The notes under the pieces were generated by a model. It saw only the letters and a list, made by a program, of their open reading frames with translations, did not search any database and was not told the origin of the DNA. From a virus, in IMG/VR virus record IMGVR_UViG_3300005337_000033, positions 1 to 40,123 of that record: a DNA stretch of 40,123 nt. The stretch is one strand, 5' to 3'. Shown here piece after piece: positions 28,355-35,876 of the stretch. A program made the position numbers and the translations under genes. The stretch's first letter is position 1. Each line of letters begins with the position of its first letter.

Positions 28355-30891
28355 TGCAGCTCGCTGGAGACGCGAACCTCGCGGCCGCGCTGGCGACCGG
28401 CCAGAAGCGGCACCTTCAGACGCGCCTGTGGTTGGACTGGGCTCGGGACGGCAACTACGCGGACCCGCTCTCGAACCTGTCGGCCAACGTGGACGAGTGG
28501 AGCCTGGAGCGCTCGCTGGCCGGCGTGCTGCCCGACGAACTTCAGGCCACCGAGGGCTACTCGACCGCGAAGATCACGATCAAGCTGTCTGGGAACGTGA
28601 ACGGTCTTCCCATGTGGAAGCTGTTTTCCCCGTACTCCGGGCTGAGCTACGGCACCGGCACCGCCCTCAACATCCCGATGTTCCTGCGCTGTGCGGTCGA
28701 GAGCCCGCTGGGGTACTGGGAGATCGACCAGATCACCGGCTGGATCGACAGCGTGGTGCCGGACCGCGCCAGCGGCACGGTGACGATGGTGTGCTTCGAC
28801 GGCGGCGGCCAGCTGGAGACCGGCATCACCATCGACCGGTGGGCGGTGGATCAGTACCGCCGCGAGGTCTACATGGGCGACACCGCCAGCAACAACGCCG
28901 ATGAGGCCGCGGAGTCCGGCACGATCGAAGCGGGCTGGGTGATCGACTCCGCGCTTCGGCGGACGGGCTTCTTCGAGGGGCCGCCCTGGCACGGCTACGC
29001 CATCCACGGCCGGACGCTGCGCGGCTCTGCCCTGCCGGAAGTCGGTGCCTGGGGACAGATTCCCGATGCGGACTGGGCTCCACAGTGGAGCTTCGGAATG
29101 CTCAACTCCACGCCGCACCTGGGCCCTGCAATGCAGACGCCGGGCGAGATCTGGAGCAAGGCCGCGGGCAAGTACGGGCCCGCCTTCATCGGCCGGTACC
29201 GCCTGCCGAACTGGAAGGCGACCGGCAACCGTGGCCTGTTCCGGCTCAGCTCGGGCTCGAAGGCCACCATCCAGCTGATCATCACCAACTACGGCGCGAA
29301 CAACTCGAACCTTCTCGGCTGGTCGGGGTGGGTGTTCGTCGACTCGACCCTGTCCAGCGATCCCTGGTCGTTCGATCAGTTCTTCCTAAGCGCGAAGAAC
29401 GGGATCTCGCCAGCCACGGCATCCGTGACGATCAAGCACAAGACGAACTCCGTGCTCTTCCAGGTGTGGAGCGACAACGGCCCGACGCCCTGGAGCTGGA
29501 CGGCGGCTCTCGGCGGGAACGGGTGGCACTTCGTTTCGATCGTCTGGCAGTTCACGCCGAGCCAGGTGTGGGGATCGATGTGGCTGGACGGCGCCCAGGT
29601 GATCAACAAGACGAACGGCGGCAAGGCGGGCGCAATGCCGGTGAGTTCGTATACCTGGGTCGAAGGCATGACCAACTCGGTCTATCTCCAGCTTGACGGG
29701 CCGATGCAGTACACCCAGTGGATCAGCATGGTGGACACCCCGCTGGCCAACTACATCCAGCCCCAGAGCACGCCGCCCGCGGCGCCGCGACAGCAGGCGA
29801 AGGTGGACCTGGCCGGCCAGCGGGTGCTGTGGTTGCCGAACATCGAGCAGACGCCAGCCGGCGACGTGGTCAAGGCGGTGACCGCTGCGGACCTCGGCGC
29901 GTTCTACTTCACCGAGCAGGGTGTGGCCACATTCGACAGCCGGGCAACGATCAAGGGCCGCCAGCTCGCCGCGAACAGCGTCTTCGACATCACGATCAAC
30001 AACGCCTCGAACTTGCGTCCGGTCCAGTCGTACGTCTCGGTGGCCAACCGGATTGGCTACACCGCGCGGCCGCGGGTGGCCCAGCCGTTCCTCCACGCCT
30101 ACGCCGCGTCCAAGCCGGACCAGTTCGTGATCCAGCCGCTGTCATACCCCCGGTACGCGGTGACGCTGTCCGATGTCCAGTCGTTCCGGTGCGGTGGCGT
30201 CACGGTCCGCCCGTTCGCGCAGGGGTATGACTCGGGCCTCACGCCGCCAACGGCGTTCTGGCAGGAGTACATGCAGCACTACGGCCCGTCCTACTGGGAG
30301 GAGGGCACCACGCCCTACCAGCCGGGCAGCCAGCCGTCCAACGGGCCGCCGCCGATCGTCACCAACGCCTACGTCTTCGCGCTGCCTGGGTACGACAACA
30401 TCGACACCAACAACCGGCACATGCGCCTTGCGTTCGGCAACGACAACCCCAGCACGGTGGTGCAGTTCTCGATCAACGACTCGACACCGTTCCTGATCGT
30501 CGGCGGCACGCTGCTGGTCGACCGGCCCACGGCGACGGAGAGCATCTCGGACGCGACTTCGATCGCGAGGTACCGGGAGCGCGTCTACAACCTGCCGGCC
30601 GACGACTGGCACCAGGACCTGTGGTGGCTTCGCGGGCTGGCCACATCGCTGCTCTTCGACACGAAGAACCCTACGGTCCAGTTCGAGGAGATCGAGGTGG
30701 TGGGCGACCCGCGGCGGCAGATCCAGGACGTGTGCCGGATCATCGATCAGGACCTGGCCGGCGGTGCGCAGGGCATGACGGGCAGCAGCCAAGCCTACGG
30801 CTCGGTGGTGGCGATCACGCGGAAGTTCACCGGCGGCCAGAAGAGCGGCAAGCTCACCGACACTCTGACGATCCGGACCTTCGCGGCGTAG
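28354..30891 (+). CDS. Large minor tail protein with lectin-like domain
   Basis: The product has 845 residues from GTG 28354, sharing one base with the upstream stop (TAGTG). The N-terminal 250 residues (QTRLWLDWARDGNYADPLSN; GYWEIDQITGWIDSVVP) look like a tail-tip hub-type protein. Residues about 295-460 resemble a concanavalin/LamG-type sandwich (GLFRLSSGSKATIQLIITN; WHFVSIVWQFTPSQVWGSMW), a fold often used to bind host glycans. The C-terminal 350 residues are strand-rich with many Tyr and Pro. It is probably the receptor-binding or tip protein. It is followed by a terminator, so the structural operon ends here, without lysis genes. Confidence 0.8.
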   Translation: MQLAGDANLAAALATGQKRHLQTRLWLDWARDGNYADPLSNLSANVDEWSLERSLAGVLPDELQATEGYSTAKITIKLSGNVNGLPMWKLFSPYSGLSYGTGTALNIPMFLRCAVESPLGYWEIDQITGWIDSVVPDRASGTVTMVCFDGGGQLETGITIDRWAVDQYRREVYMGDTASNNADEAAESGTIEAGWVIDSALRRTGFFEGPPWHGYAIHGRTLRGSALPEVGAWGQIPDADWAPQWSFGMLNSTPHLGPAMQTPGEIWSKAAGKYGPAFIGRYRLPNWKATGNRGLFRLSSGSKATIQLIITNYGANNSNLLGWSGWVFVDSTLSSDPWSFDQFFLSAKNGISPATASVTIKHKTNSVLFQVWSDNGPTPWSWTAALGGNGWHFVSIVWQFTPSQVWGSMWLDGAQVINKTNGGKAGAMPVSSYTWVEGMTNSVYLQLDGPMQYTQWISMVDTPLANYIQPQSTPPAAPRQQAKVDLAGQRVLWLPNIEQTPAGDVVKAVTAADLGAFYFTEQGVATFDSRATIKGRQLAANSVFDITINNASNLRPVQSYVSVANRIGYTARPRVAQPFLHAYAASKPDQFVIQPLSYPRYAVTLSDVQSFRCGGVTVRPFAQGYDSGLTPPTAFWQEYMQHYGPSYWEEGTTPYQPGSQPSNGPPPIVTNAYVFALPGYDNIDTNNRHMRLAFGNDNPSTVVQFSINDSTPFLIVGGTLLVDRPTATESISDATSIARYRERVYNLPADDWHQDLWWLRGLATSLLFDTKNPTVQFEEIEVVGDPRRQIQDVCRIIDQDLAGGAQGMTGSSQAYGSVVAITRKFTGGQKSGKLTDTLTIRTFAA

Positions 30892-30929
30892 CCTGAAGGC
30901 ACCGTGCTGGGCAGGTGCGGTTCCTCCGA

Positions 30930-30963
30930 CGAAGGCCCCCGGAGCAGCGACCGGGGGCCTTCG
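30930..30963. terminator. Bidirectional hairpin terminator
   Basis: A perfect 13-base stem (30930-30942 with 30951-30963) has an 8-base loop and GAAGGCCCCCGG in the arm. It lies between the tail operon (+) and the convergent HNH gene (-), ending both. Confidence 0.85.
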
Positions 30964-30967
30964 CGTG

Positions 30968-31423
30968 TCACCGGTACTGACTGCGGGCCGGGCGAGCCGC
31001 GGGGACGTAGCCCTGGGTCTGCTCCAGCGTGCGCCACAGGTAGCGCTGGGACCGGTTGGACAGCTCGCCCATGGTCCCCTCTTCGTCCAAGATCATCCAG
31101 GTGCGGCCCCGGTACAGCAGCGGCTCCAGCCGCGCCTCCTCCACGACGTTCCGGAGCAGGTACCCGCGCGGGCGGCTCCAGCTCGGGCGCTGGTGCACCG
31201 ACCAGGAGGCGCCGTTGTGCACCTCGGGATCGAGCGCCAGCAGGTTGGCGGCGGTGTCGGTGTCCGGACGGTACGTGCCGCCCATCCCCTTCGGTCGGCG
31301 GTGGTGGGCATCGAAGGTCTCGAAGTCCAGGGGCCGCCCGCTCACCTCGCAAAACCCGTCACACCGCACCCACAGCGTCTCCCGGAGTTGACGCCAGTTC
31401 GGGTCTGCTCGCTTCTTGCCCAT
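30968..31423 (-). CDS. HNH endonuclease
   Basis: The product has 151 residues from the ATG complementary to 31421-31423, with AAGGAGAG just upstream. HNH-fold marks are CDGFCEVSGRPLDFETFDAH (Cys21, Cys25, His40), HRRPKG, Asn60 in NLLAL and His69. The C-terminal 70 residues are basic and Trp/Arg-rich. HNH enzymes are metal-dependent nickases or nucleases. In phages they serve in packaging, recombination or homing. As the only - strand gene in this half, divergent from the recombination operon, it may be a moron or homing-type element, but it has no LAGLIDADG or NUMOD parts that I can see. Confidence 0.8.
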   Translation of the reverse strand: MGKKRADPNWRQLRETLWVRCDGFCEVSGRPLDFETFDAHHRRPKGMGGTYRPDTDTAANLLALDPEVHNGASWSVHQRPSWSRPRGYLLRNVVEEARLEPLLYRGRTWMILDEEGTMGELSNRSQRYLWRTLEQTQGYVPAARPARSQYR

Positions 31424-31450
31424 CTCGCTCTCCTTGGTGGCCCGCAGCTA

Positions 31451-31481
31451 TTGCACTTACCCCCATTATAGGGGGTAAGAT
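31451..31481 (+). promoter_or_regulatory. Variant palindrome promoter, copy 6
   Basis: TTACCCCC-ATTATA-GGGGGTAA (31457-31478) has perfect 8-base arms and an A/T centre. It overlaps TAAGAT (31476-31481), a -10 that ends 7 bases before ATG 31489. The only -35-like TTGCAC (31451-31456) is 19 bases upstream, so this copy departs from the 17-base rule. On the - strand the centre reads TATAAT, a possible -10 for the divergent HNH gene. Confidence 0.6.
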
Positions 31482-31488
31482 GGCAGTC

Positions 31489-31908
31489 ATGGACAGCACG
31501 ACTACCCCCGAAAAGGCGGAAGAGGAGAAGGTGCCGGAGGAGATCATGATCCGGCTCGACCTCTACGACTCCGCCATGGACCGCGCAGAGTCTCAGGGTG
31601 AGACCTTGGCCAGCGTGACCCGCGCGTGTTACTTCGCGGCGGCCGCGCTGGCAACGCCCGTCGAAGGCGGCAAGGCGCGAATCCGCCCCCGCCCGTACGG
31701 CGAGGACCGCGAGCGCATCCGGTTCCGGATCCCCCGGAGCCAGCGCACCGCGGCCCGCAACACGATCGAGTCGGCGGGGGTTGGCGTCCCTGCCGCCGTC
31801 GAGCAGCTGCTGGAGTACTACGTGGAGCACGGGACGATCATCGGCTTCGCTGCGCTGGTGATTCCCGAACCCCCTGCCGCCGACGACACCACCGAAGAGA
31901 GCGAGTGA
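31489..31908 (+). CDS. Tandem ribbon-helix-helix DNA-binding protein
   Basis: The product has 139 residues from ATG 31489. An in-frame ATG at 31480 lies inside the -10, so the later one is chosen, which makes the mRNA leaderless. Two copies of a strand-helix-helix pattern are visible. Residues 19-54 (IMIRLDLYDSAMDRAESQGE...) and 77-112 (IRFRIPRSQRTAARNTIESA...) each have alternating strand residues and then two helices, as in MetJ/Arc proteins. A single chain with two such units would form an intramolecular dimer. Its own promoter holds the variant palindrome, as expected for an autoregulator. Family assignment is by pattern only. It heads the recombination operon with the Erf-type gene. Confidence 0.55.
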   Translation: MDSTTTPEKAEEEKVPEEIMIRLDLYDSAMDRAESQGETLASVTRACYFAAAALATPVEGGKARIRPRPYGEDRERIRFRIPRSQRTAARNTIESAGVGVPAAVEQLLEYYVEHGTIIGFAALVIPEPPAADDTTEESE

Positions 31909-31910
31909 TC

Positions 31911-32840
31911 ATGACCGCACCTGCCCAGCACGAAGCCGCGCCCAGCGGACCTCCGGCGATCTTGGCGGCAATCGCTGCTGTCATGAAGTCGGTGACGTAC
32001 ATCCCGAAGGCGGGCCAGTACGGCAAGGAGGGTGACCGGGGCGGCACGTACAAGTTCCGCAAGTTCGAGGACACCGCCGCCGCGCTCGGACAGGCGTTCC
32101 GCGACCACCTGATCTTCGTTCAGTCCGAGGTGATCAGCCGCGAGATCGCGGAGCCGGAGAAGAAGCCGTACAGCACGGGCTCCGGCTACACCATGTGGAC
32201 TCAGGTCTTCGTGACCGTGCGGTACCGCTTCACCAGCCTGGTGGACGGCTCGGTGCTCACCGCCGAAGCCGCCGGGGAGGGCAAGGACTCCAGCGACAAG
32301 GCCAGCTCGAAGGCCATGACCATGGCCATGAAGTACGCCCTCACTCAGGCGTTCATGATCGCCACCGACGACCCGGACCCCGACAGCCAGCGCCCCGGCG
32401 ACGACTACTCCGAGCCGATCGGCCAGGGCCGCGGATACGACCCGAACGAGGCGGCTCGCAAGCGGGCAGCTCAGCAGCGCCAGCAGGCCGCCGCCGCGGG
32501 CGTCACGCCGCCGGAGCAGTCCGGCAACCGCGAGGAGAAGAACGCCCAGTGGTCCGCCTGGGTGCAGCGCGAGTTCACGAACGACGCCATGACCCTGGAG
32601 CGGCTGGCGTACATCCACATGATGACGAAGCAGCGCGGTCTCCTGGGCATCGACGCGGCCGGGGTGCCGCTGGAGCAGCGCATCCGCGCGGAGCTGGCCC
32701 GCTTTGGCATCGACCCGAACGTCACCATGCCGACGCCCGAGCAGGCGCAGCGGTGGATGGCCCAGAACGGTGGCGTGACGCGCGCGGAGTCGGCCCAGCC
32801 GAACAGCATGACCACGCCCCCCGACGGAACGGGGTACTGA
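31911..32840 (+). CDS. Erf-family single-strand annealing protein
   Basis: The product has 309 residues from ATG 31911, 2 bases after the previous stop; upstream in-frame extension runs through the RHH gene. PAILAAIAAVMKSVTYIPKA, then GGTYKFRKFEDTAAALGQAF and DKASSKAMTMAMKYALTQAF, follow the P22 Erf family pattern. Erf-type proteins anneal complementary single strands and promote recombination or circularisation of phage DNA. The C-terminal 110 residues are Gln/Ala-rich with a helical domain. With SSB nearby, it forms a recombination module; no exonuclease is recognised beside it. Confidence 0.85.
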   Translation: MTAPAQHEAAPSGPPAILAAIAAVMKSVTYIPKAGQYGKEGDRGGTYKFRKFEDTAAALGQAFRDHLIFVQSEVISREIAEPEKKPYSTGSGYTMWTQVFVTVRYRFTSLVDGSVLTAEAAGEGKDSSDKASSKAMTMAMKYALTQAFMIATDDPDPDSQRPGDDYSEPIGQGRGYDPNEAARKRAAQQRQQAAAAGVTPPEQSGNREEKNAQWSAWVQREFTNDAMTLERLAYIHMMTKQRGLLGIDAAGVPLEQRIRAELARFGIDPNVTMPTPEQAQRWMAQNGGVTRAESAQPNSMTTPPDGTGY

Positions 32841-32842
32841 CC

Positions 32843-34141
32843 ATGGGTGAGGTGACTTCCGCGCAGACCACGATCGAGCGCGTTTGGCCTGCCCACGCCG
32901 GACACAACTCCGGCACGCGGCACGCCCGCTGGTCCACCGCCGACGGCATCGTGTGTGCGTGCGGCGACCACCTCGGGTGGCCGGACCCCGAACACAGCGA
33001 GACCTACAGCCAGTACACGAAGCGCATGGCGAAGGCGCAGGTGGACGCCGCCAGTGCGCCTGGTCGCGTCCAGGGCGCCTTCGGGACGTACTCGCGGCCG
33101 GCGCCCGAGCCGGAGGACGGCGAGCTGGCCGCCGCGCTCCCGGGTGGCGACAACGCGCCCGAGCCCGGTGACTACGCGGCCCCCGAGGTCCAGGAGCCTC
33201 CCCGGCATGACGACGACCCCGGGCCCGCGGAGCCCGAGGACGCGGAGGTGGACTGGGGCGAGCCGCCGGCCGATGAGCCGGAGCCCGAGGTCCTGGAGAT
33301 CTCGGACGCGGCCTGGGAGGACTCCGCCGTCCGGCAGGCCGTCCGAGCGACCGGAGTCCGCAGCATGACGGAGGTCGAGCTGCCCGGCGGAGACGAAGCC
33401 CAGGCGGAGCCGTGGGGCGCTGCGCCGGTGGCTGAAGAGCCTCCGCCGTGGCACGGTGTGGACGACGCACCCGAGCAGCACGGCTGGGCGCCCGGCGAGC
33501 GCACCGACGCGGTGGAGATCGCCGATGGGAGCCAGGCGGAGTACGCCGTGGGCGACCAGGTGACCGTGGCCGGAATGACCTTCACGAAGCACTCGGAGAG
33601 CCCATTCCCCGAGCACAACCGCGAGCCCGAGAAACCCTCAAATGAGGGGATCGGCTCGGAGGTTGTGCCGTACTCCGGAACGCCCATCGTGCCGACAGCG
33701 GAGCAGGAGCTGGACCCGCTCACTGGCCGGCTGGCCCCGCTGGACCCGACGCTTCCGTACACCCCGGCTGACGTAGAGATCAAGATCGTCGAGATCATGC
33801 GGCAGATGGAGAACTCGGAGGTCTTCCTTCGCCAGCAGCTGGCCCGCCTCCACCAGGCCCAGCACAACCTGGACTTCCGCTACAACCTGGCCATCGCGAA
33901 GTCTGACGCCCGATCGGCCGACCAGCGGAAGGCGGAAGCCTGGATTGCCACCGAGCGCGAGCGCTTCGAGGCCACCCAGGCGGACATGCTGGTGCGCGCG
34001 CTGCGCGACTCCCAGCACAACCTCCGCGCCCAGCTGTCCGGCTTCCAGTCCGTGGCCCGCTCCCTCGCGGTGTCCATGGTCAATGCCCTGGACGGGCGCG
34101 AGCGGCCGCCGCTCCCGCCCGAGCCGCCGCGCTGGAACTGA
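32843..34141 (+). CDS. Acidic recombination-region protein with coiled coil
   Basis: The product has 432 residues from ATG 32843. A short N-terminal CACGDH site may bind zinc. Residues about 70-280 are a long acidic, Pro-rich disordered stretch (PEPEDAEVDWGEPPADEPEP). The C-terminal 120 residues form a likely coiled coil (IVEIMRQMENSEVFLRQQLA; HNLDFRYNLAIAKSDARSAD). Position between Erf-type and SSB genes suggests an accessory recombination or replication factor, but I recognise no family. Confidence 0.6.
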   Translation: MGEVTSAQTTIERVWPAHAGHNSGTRHARWSTADGIVCACGDHLGWPDPEHSETYSQYTKRMAKAQVDAASAPGRVQGAFGTYSRPAPEPEDGELAAALPGGDNAPEPGDYAAPEVQEPPRHDDDPGPAEPEDAEVDWGEPPADEPEPEVLEISDAAWEDSAVRQAVRATGVRSMTEVELPGGDEAQAEPWGAAPVAEEPPPWHGVDDAPEQHGWAPGERTDAVEIADGSQAEYAVGDQVTVAGMTFTKHSESPFPEHNREPEKPSNEGIGSEVVPYSGTPIVPTAEQELDPLTGRLAPLDPTLPYTPADVEIKIVEIMRQMENSEVFLRQQLARLHQAQHNLDFRYNLAIAKSDARSADQRKAEAWIATERERFEATQADMLVRALRDSQHNLRAQLSGFQSVARSLAVSMVNALDGRERPPLPPEPPRWN

Positions 34142-34182
34142 AGACCTGCCCTTTCTAGATCAACAATCGGAGGAACAAGATC

Positions 34183-34773
34183 ATGGCTGGAAACGCACAG
34201 ATCAGCTTCGTGGGCAACCTCGGAGGTGACCCCGAACTCCGCTTCACGCCGTCCGGCGCGGCGGTGACGAACTTCAGCGTGGGCGTCCAGGACCGCCGCA
34301 AGGAAGGTGACCAGTGGGTGGACGGGGAAACCACCTGGTACCGGTGCAACGCCTGGCGCACGCTCGCGGAGAACATCGCGGAGTCCCTGACGAAGGGCAC
34401 CCGCGTGGTCGTCACGGGGACGATCAGGTCCCGGAGCTACGAGACCCGCGAGGGCGCCAAGGGCGTGTCCTGGGAGGTGGAGGTGGACTCTATCGGCCCG
34501 GACCTCCGCTTCGCCACGGCCCGCGTCCAGCGCGCGGAGCGTTCCGGCGGTTACGACCAGGGCGGCGGTGGTGGCTGGAACCAGGGTGGTGGCGGCCAGG
34601 GCCGTTCCCAGGGCGGCGGCGGCCAGTACGGCGGCCGCCCGCAGGGTGGCGGCGGTGCGCCGGCCGACCCGTGGGGCCAGCCCCCGCAGGGTGGCGGCGG
34701 CTACGGCGGCGGAGGCTTCACCGACGAACCGCCTTTCCACCACCCGCCTGCAATGGACCACTTTCTGGCCTGA
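34183..34773 (+). CDS. ssb: Single-stranded DNA-binding protein (SSB)
   Basis: The product has 196 residues from ATG 34183 after CGGAGGAA. The OB-fold domain is clear: [52 protein letters not shown] and [21 protein letters not shown] Gly/Gln-rich linker follows from residue 125. SSB coats unwound DNA and recruits partners through its last residues. Here the usual actinobacterial tip DEPPF occurs at residues 181-185 but is followed by eleven more residues ([11 protein letters not shown]). The partner-binding tip is therefore internal, or replaced by the new end. Confidence 0.95.
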   Translation: MAGNAQISFVGNLGGDPELRFTPSGAAVTNFSVGVQDRRKEGDQWVDGETTWYRCNAWRTLAENIAESLTKGTRVVVTGTIRSRSYETREGAKGVSWEVEVDSIGPDLRFATARVQRAERSGGYDQGGGGGWNQGGGGQGRSQGGGGQYGGRPQGGGGAPADPWGQPPQGGGGYGGGGFTDEPPFHHPPAMDHFLA

Positions 34774-34774
34774 G

Positions 34775-34793
34775 TGTTCTAAACTTTAGAACA
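34775..34793 (+). promoter_or_regulatory. A/T-rich perfect palindrome at HNH start
   Basis: TGTTCTAAACTTTAGAACA is a perfect 19-base palindrome about a central C, in a very GC-rich setting. Its last A is the A of the ATG at 34793. It could be an operator, or a hairpin that hides the start codon. There is no ribosome-binding site between it and the ATG. Confidence 0.6.
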
Positions 34794-35278
34794 TGAGTCG
34801 TCAAGCCTGGGGTGAAGTCCCCATCCCCGACCGGGTGGCCGAACGTGCGGCCACCCGGTTTCGGGCGTCCGGCGAATGCCAGATCAGCACCTACTCTGTG
34901 GCCAGTCACGGGTACGCGCAGATCGGCTGGAAAGACGACGAAGGTGTCATGCGCGGAACTACCGCACACCGAGCCGCCTGGGTCTACCACACCGGTCGCC
35001 AGATCACGCCCGGCGTGACGATCGATCATCGCCAGGCGGACGGGTGCACATCTCGCCAGTGTGTCCGCTTCGAGCACCTGCGCGAGCTGGTGAACCTGGA
35101 GAACGCGCGTCGGCACCTTGGGCGGGACTGGCCAGTGGACGGCCGATGCAGGCATGGTCACGACGAACGGTGGTGGCGCCCGAAGGGACCGACGCGGCGG
35201 AAAGGCTACTGTGCCGCCTGCCGCTCGGTGCTCCAGCAGACGCGCCGGGGTTCGAAGCGACGGAAGACGTACACCTGA
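34793..35278 (+). CDS. HNH homing-type endonuclease
   Basis: The product has 161 residues from ATG 34793. It has the HNH_3-like signature TTAHRAAWVYHTGRQITPGV, IDHRQADGCTSRQCVRFEHL and NLENARRHLG, with His59, Asp78-His79, zinc-type Cys85/Cys90 and Asn104. This pattern is typical of free-standing homing nucleases in actinophages. The C-terminal part is basic with a CAAC pair. Insertion between SSB and a terminator, with an A/T-rich palindrome at its start unlike its neighbours, suggests it arrived as a mobile gene. Confidence 0.8.
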   Translation: MSRQAWGEVPIPDRVAERAATRFRASGECQISTYSVASHGYAQIGWKDDEGVMRGTTAHRAAWVYHTGRQITPGVTIDHRQADGCTSRQCVRFEHLRELVNLENARRHLGRDWPVDGRCRHGHDERWWRPKGPTRRKGYCAACRSVLQQTRRGSKRRKTYT

Positions 35279-35319
35279 TGACTCCCGGCGGAAGACAGGT
35301 GCGGGTCTGCCGTCGGTGA

Positions 35320-35349
35320 GCGCGAGCCGGTCTCGTGGCGCGAGCCGGT
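35320..35349 (+). repeat. Two direct copies of a 12-base repeat
   Basis: GCGCGAGCCGGT occurs at 35320-35331 and 35338-35349, 18 bases apart, in the non-coding stretch after the HNH gene. No gene is seen between 35279 and 35433. Confidence 0.6.
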
Positions 35350-35359
35350 GACCGCGATC

Positions 35360-35400
35360 AAGTACACCCCCGGGCGTGACGGCCACCCGGGGGTGTACTT
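35360..35400 (+). terminator. Hairpin terminator overlapping promoter copy 7
   Basis: A perfect 15-base stem (35360-35374 with 35386-35400) has an 11-base loop. Its last two T bases are also the first two of the -35 box of promoter copy 7. Confidence 0.8.
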
Positions 35401-35427
35401 GTGTACCCCCATTTTGGGGGGTACGAT
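35399..35427 (+). promoter_or_regulatory. C5-G6 palindrome promoter, copy 7
   Basis: TTGTGT (35399-35404), spacer ACCCCCATTTTGGGGGG (35405-35421, 17 bases), TACGAT (35422-35427). The first arm base is A instead of C, and the extended palindrome GTACCCCC/GGGGGTAC is kept. ATG 35434 lies 6 bases after the -10. Confidence 0.75.
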
Positions 35428-35433
35428 TCTGGC

Positions 35434-35595
35434 ATGACCACCACCGATGAGCGCTTCATCGCTACCCCGCACTGGCAGCACGAAGACTGGACCGTCTACG
35501 ACCAGCGGACCGATGGGTACCGCCTTCGCGGCTTGACCGAGATCGAGGCGCTGGAGCAGGCCGACGCCCTGAACCGACAGGAGCGCGCACGATGA
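35434..35595 (+). CDS. Small hypothetical protein, probable leaderless mRNA
   Basis: The product has 53 residues from ATG 35434, which coincides with the expected transcription start of promoter copy 7; there is no ribosome-binding site. It begins MTTTDERFIATPHWQHEDWT and ends in a charged helix (LTEIEALEQADALNRQERAR). No family recognised. It starts an operon of small overlapping genes reaching 37914. Confidence 0.6.
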   Translation: MTTTDERFIATPHWQHEDWTVYDQRTDGYRLRGLTEIEALEQADALNRQERAR

Positions 35596-35873
35596 CCACC
35601 CACCGCCCGCTCCAGCGGAGCATCACCGGCCGTCCGGAAGTGCACCTGATCTTCCGCGAAGAGTGGCCCGACCACATCGACAACCGCGGCGAGCCCTGCC
35701 CGATCTGTCAGCTCGAAGGCCGCGTGATCGAGTGCAACGTCTACGTGCCGACGTGCGACGGCGGCACCGACCTGCTGGGCACCTGCCGCTGCTGCGCGTC
35801 CAGCGCGGCCACCGATCACGGCCAGCTCGACCCGGGCCGTGACGCCATCATCGAGTACGCGAAGGAGAACTGA
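35592..35873 (+). CDS. Cys-rich zinc-binding-like protein
   Basis: The product has 93 residues from ATG 35592 (ATGA overlap). It has CPICQLEGRVIEC and then TCRCCASS, about six cysteines with CxxC spacing, consistent with a zinc ribbon. It ends IIEYAKEN with GAAGGAG serving the next gene. No named family. Confidence 0.6.
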   Translation: MTTHRPLQRSITGRPEVHLIFREEWPDHIDNRGEPCPICQLEGRVIECNVYVPTCDGGTDLLGTCRCCASSAATDHGQLDPGRDAIIEYAKEN

Positions 35874-35876
35874 CCG

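Noticed and set aside
11671-35421. C6-ATTTT-G6 elements as small terminators
   Set aside because: The stem has only six pairs, no T-run follows, and all good copies are framed by -35 and -10 boxes 17 bases apart just upstream of genes.
11665-35427. The repeated palindromes as a CRISPR array
   Set aside because: The copies are kilobases apart, not regularly spaced, and each is tied to a gene start.
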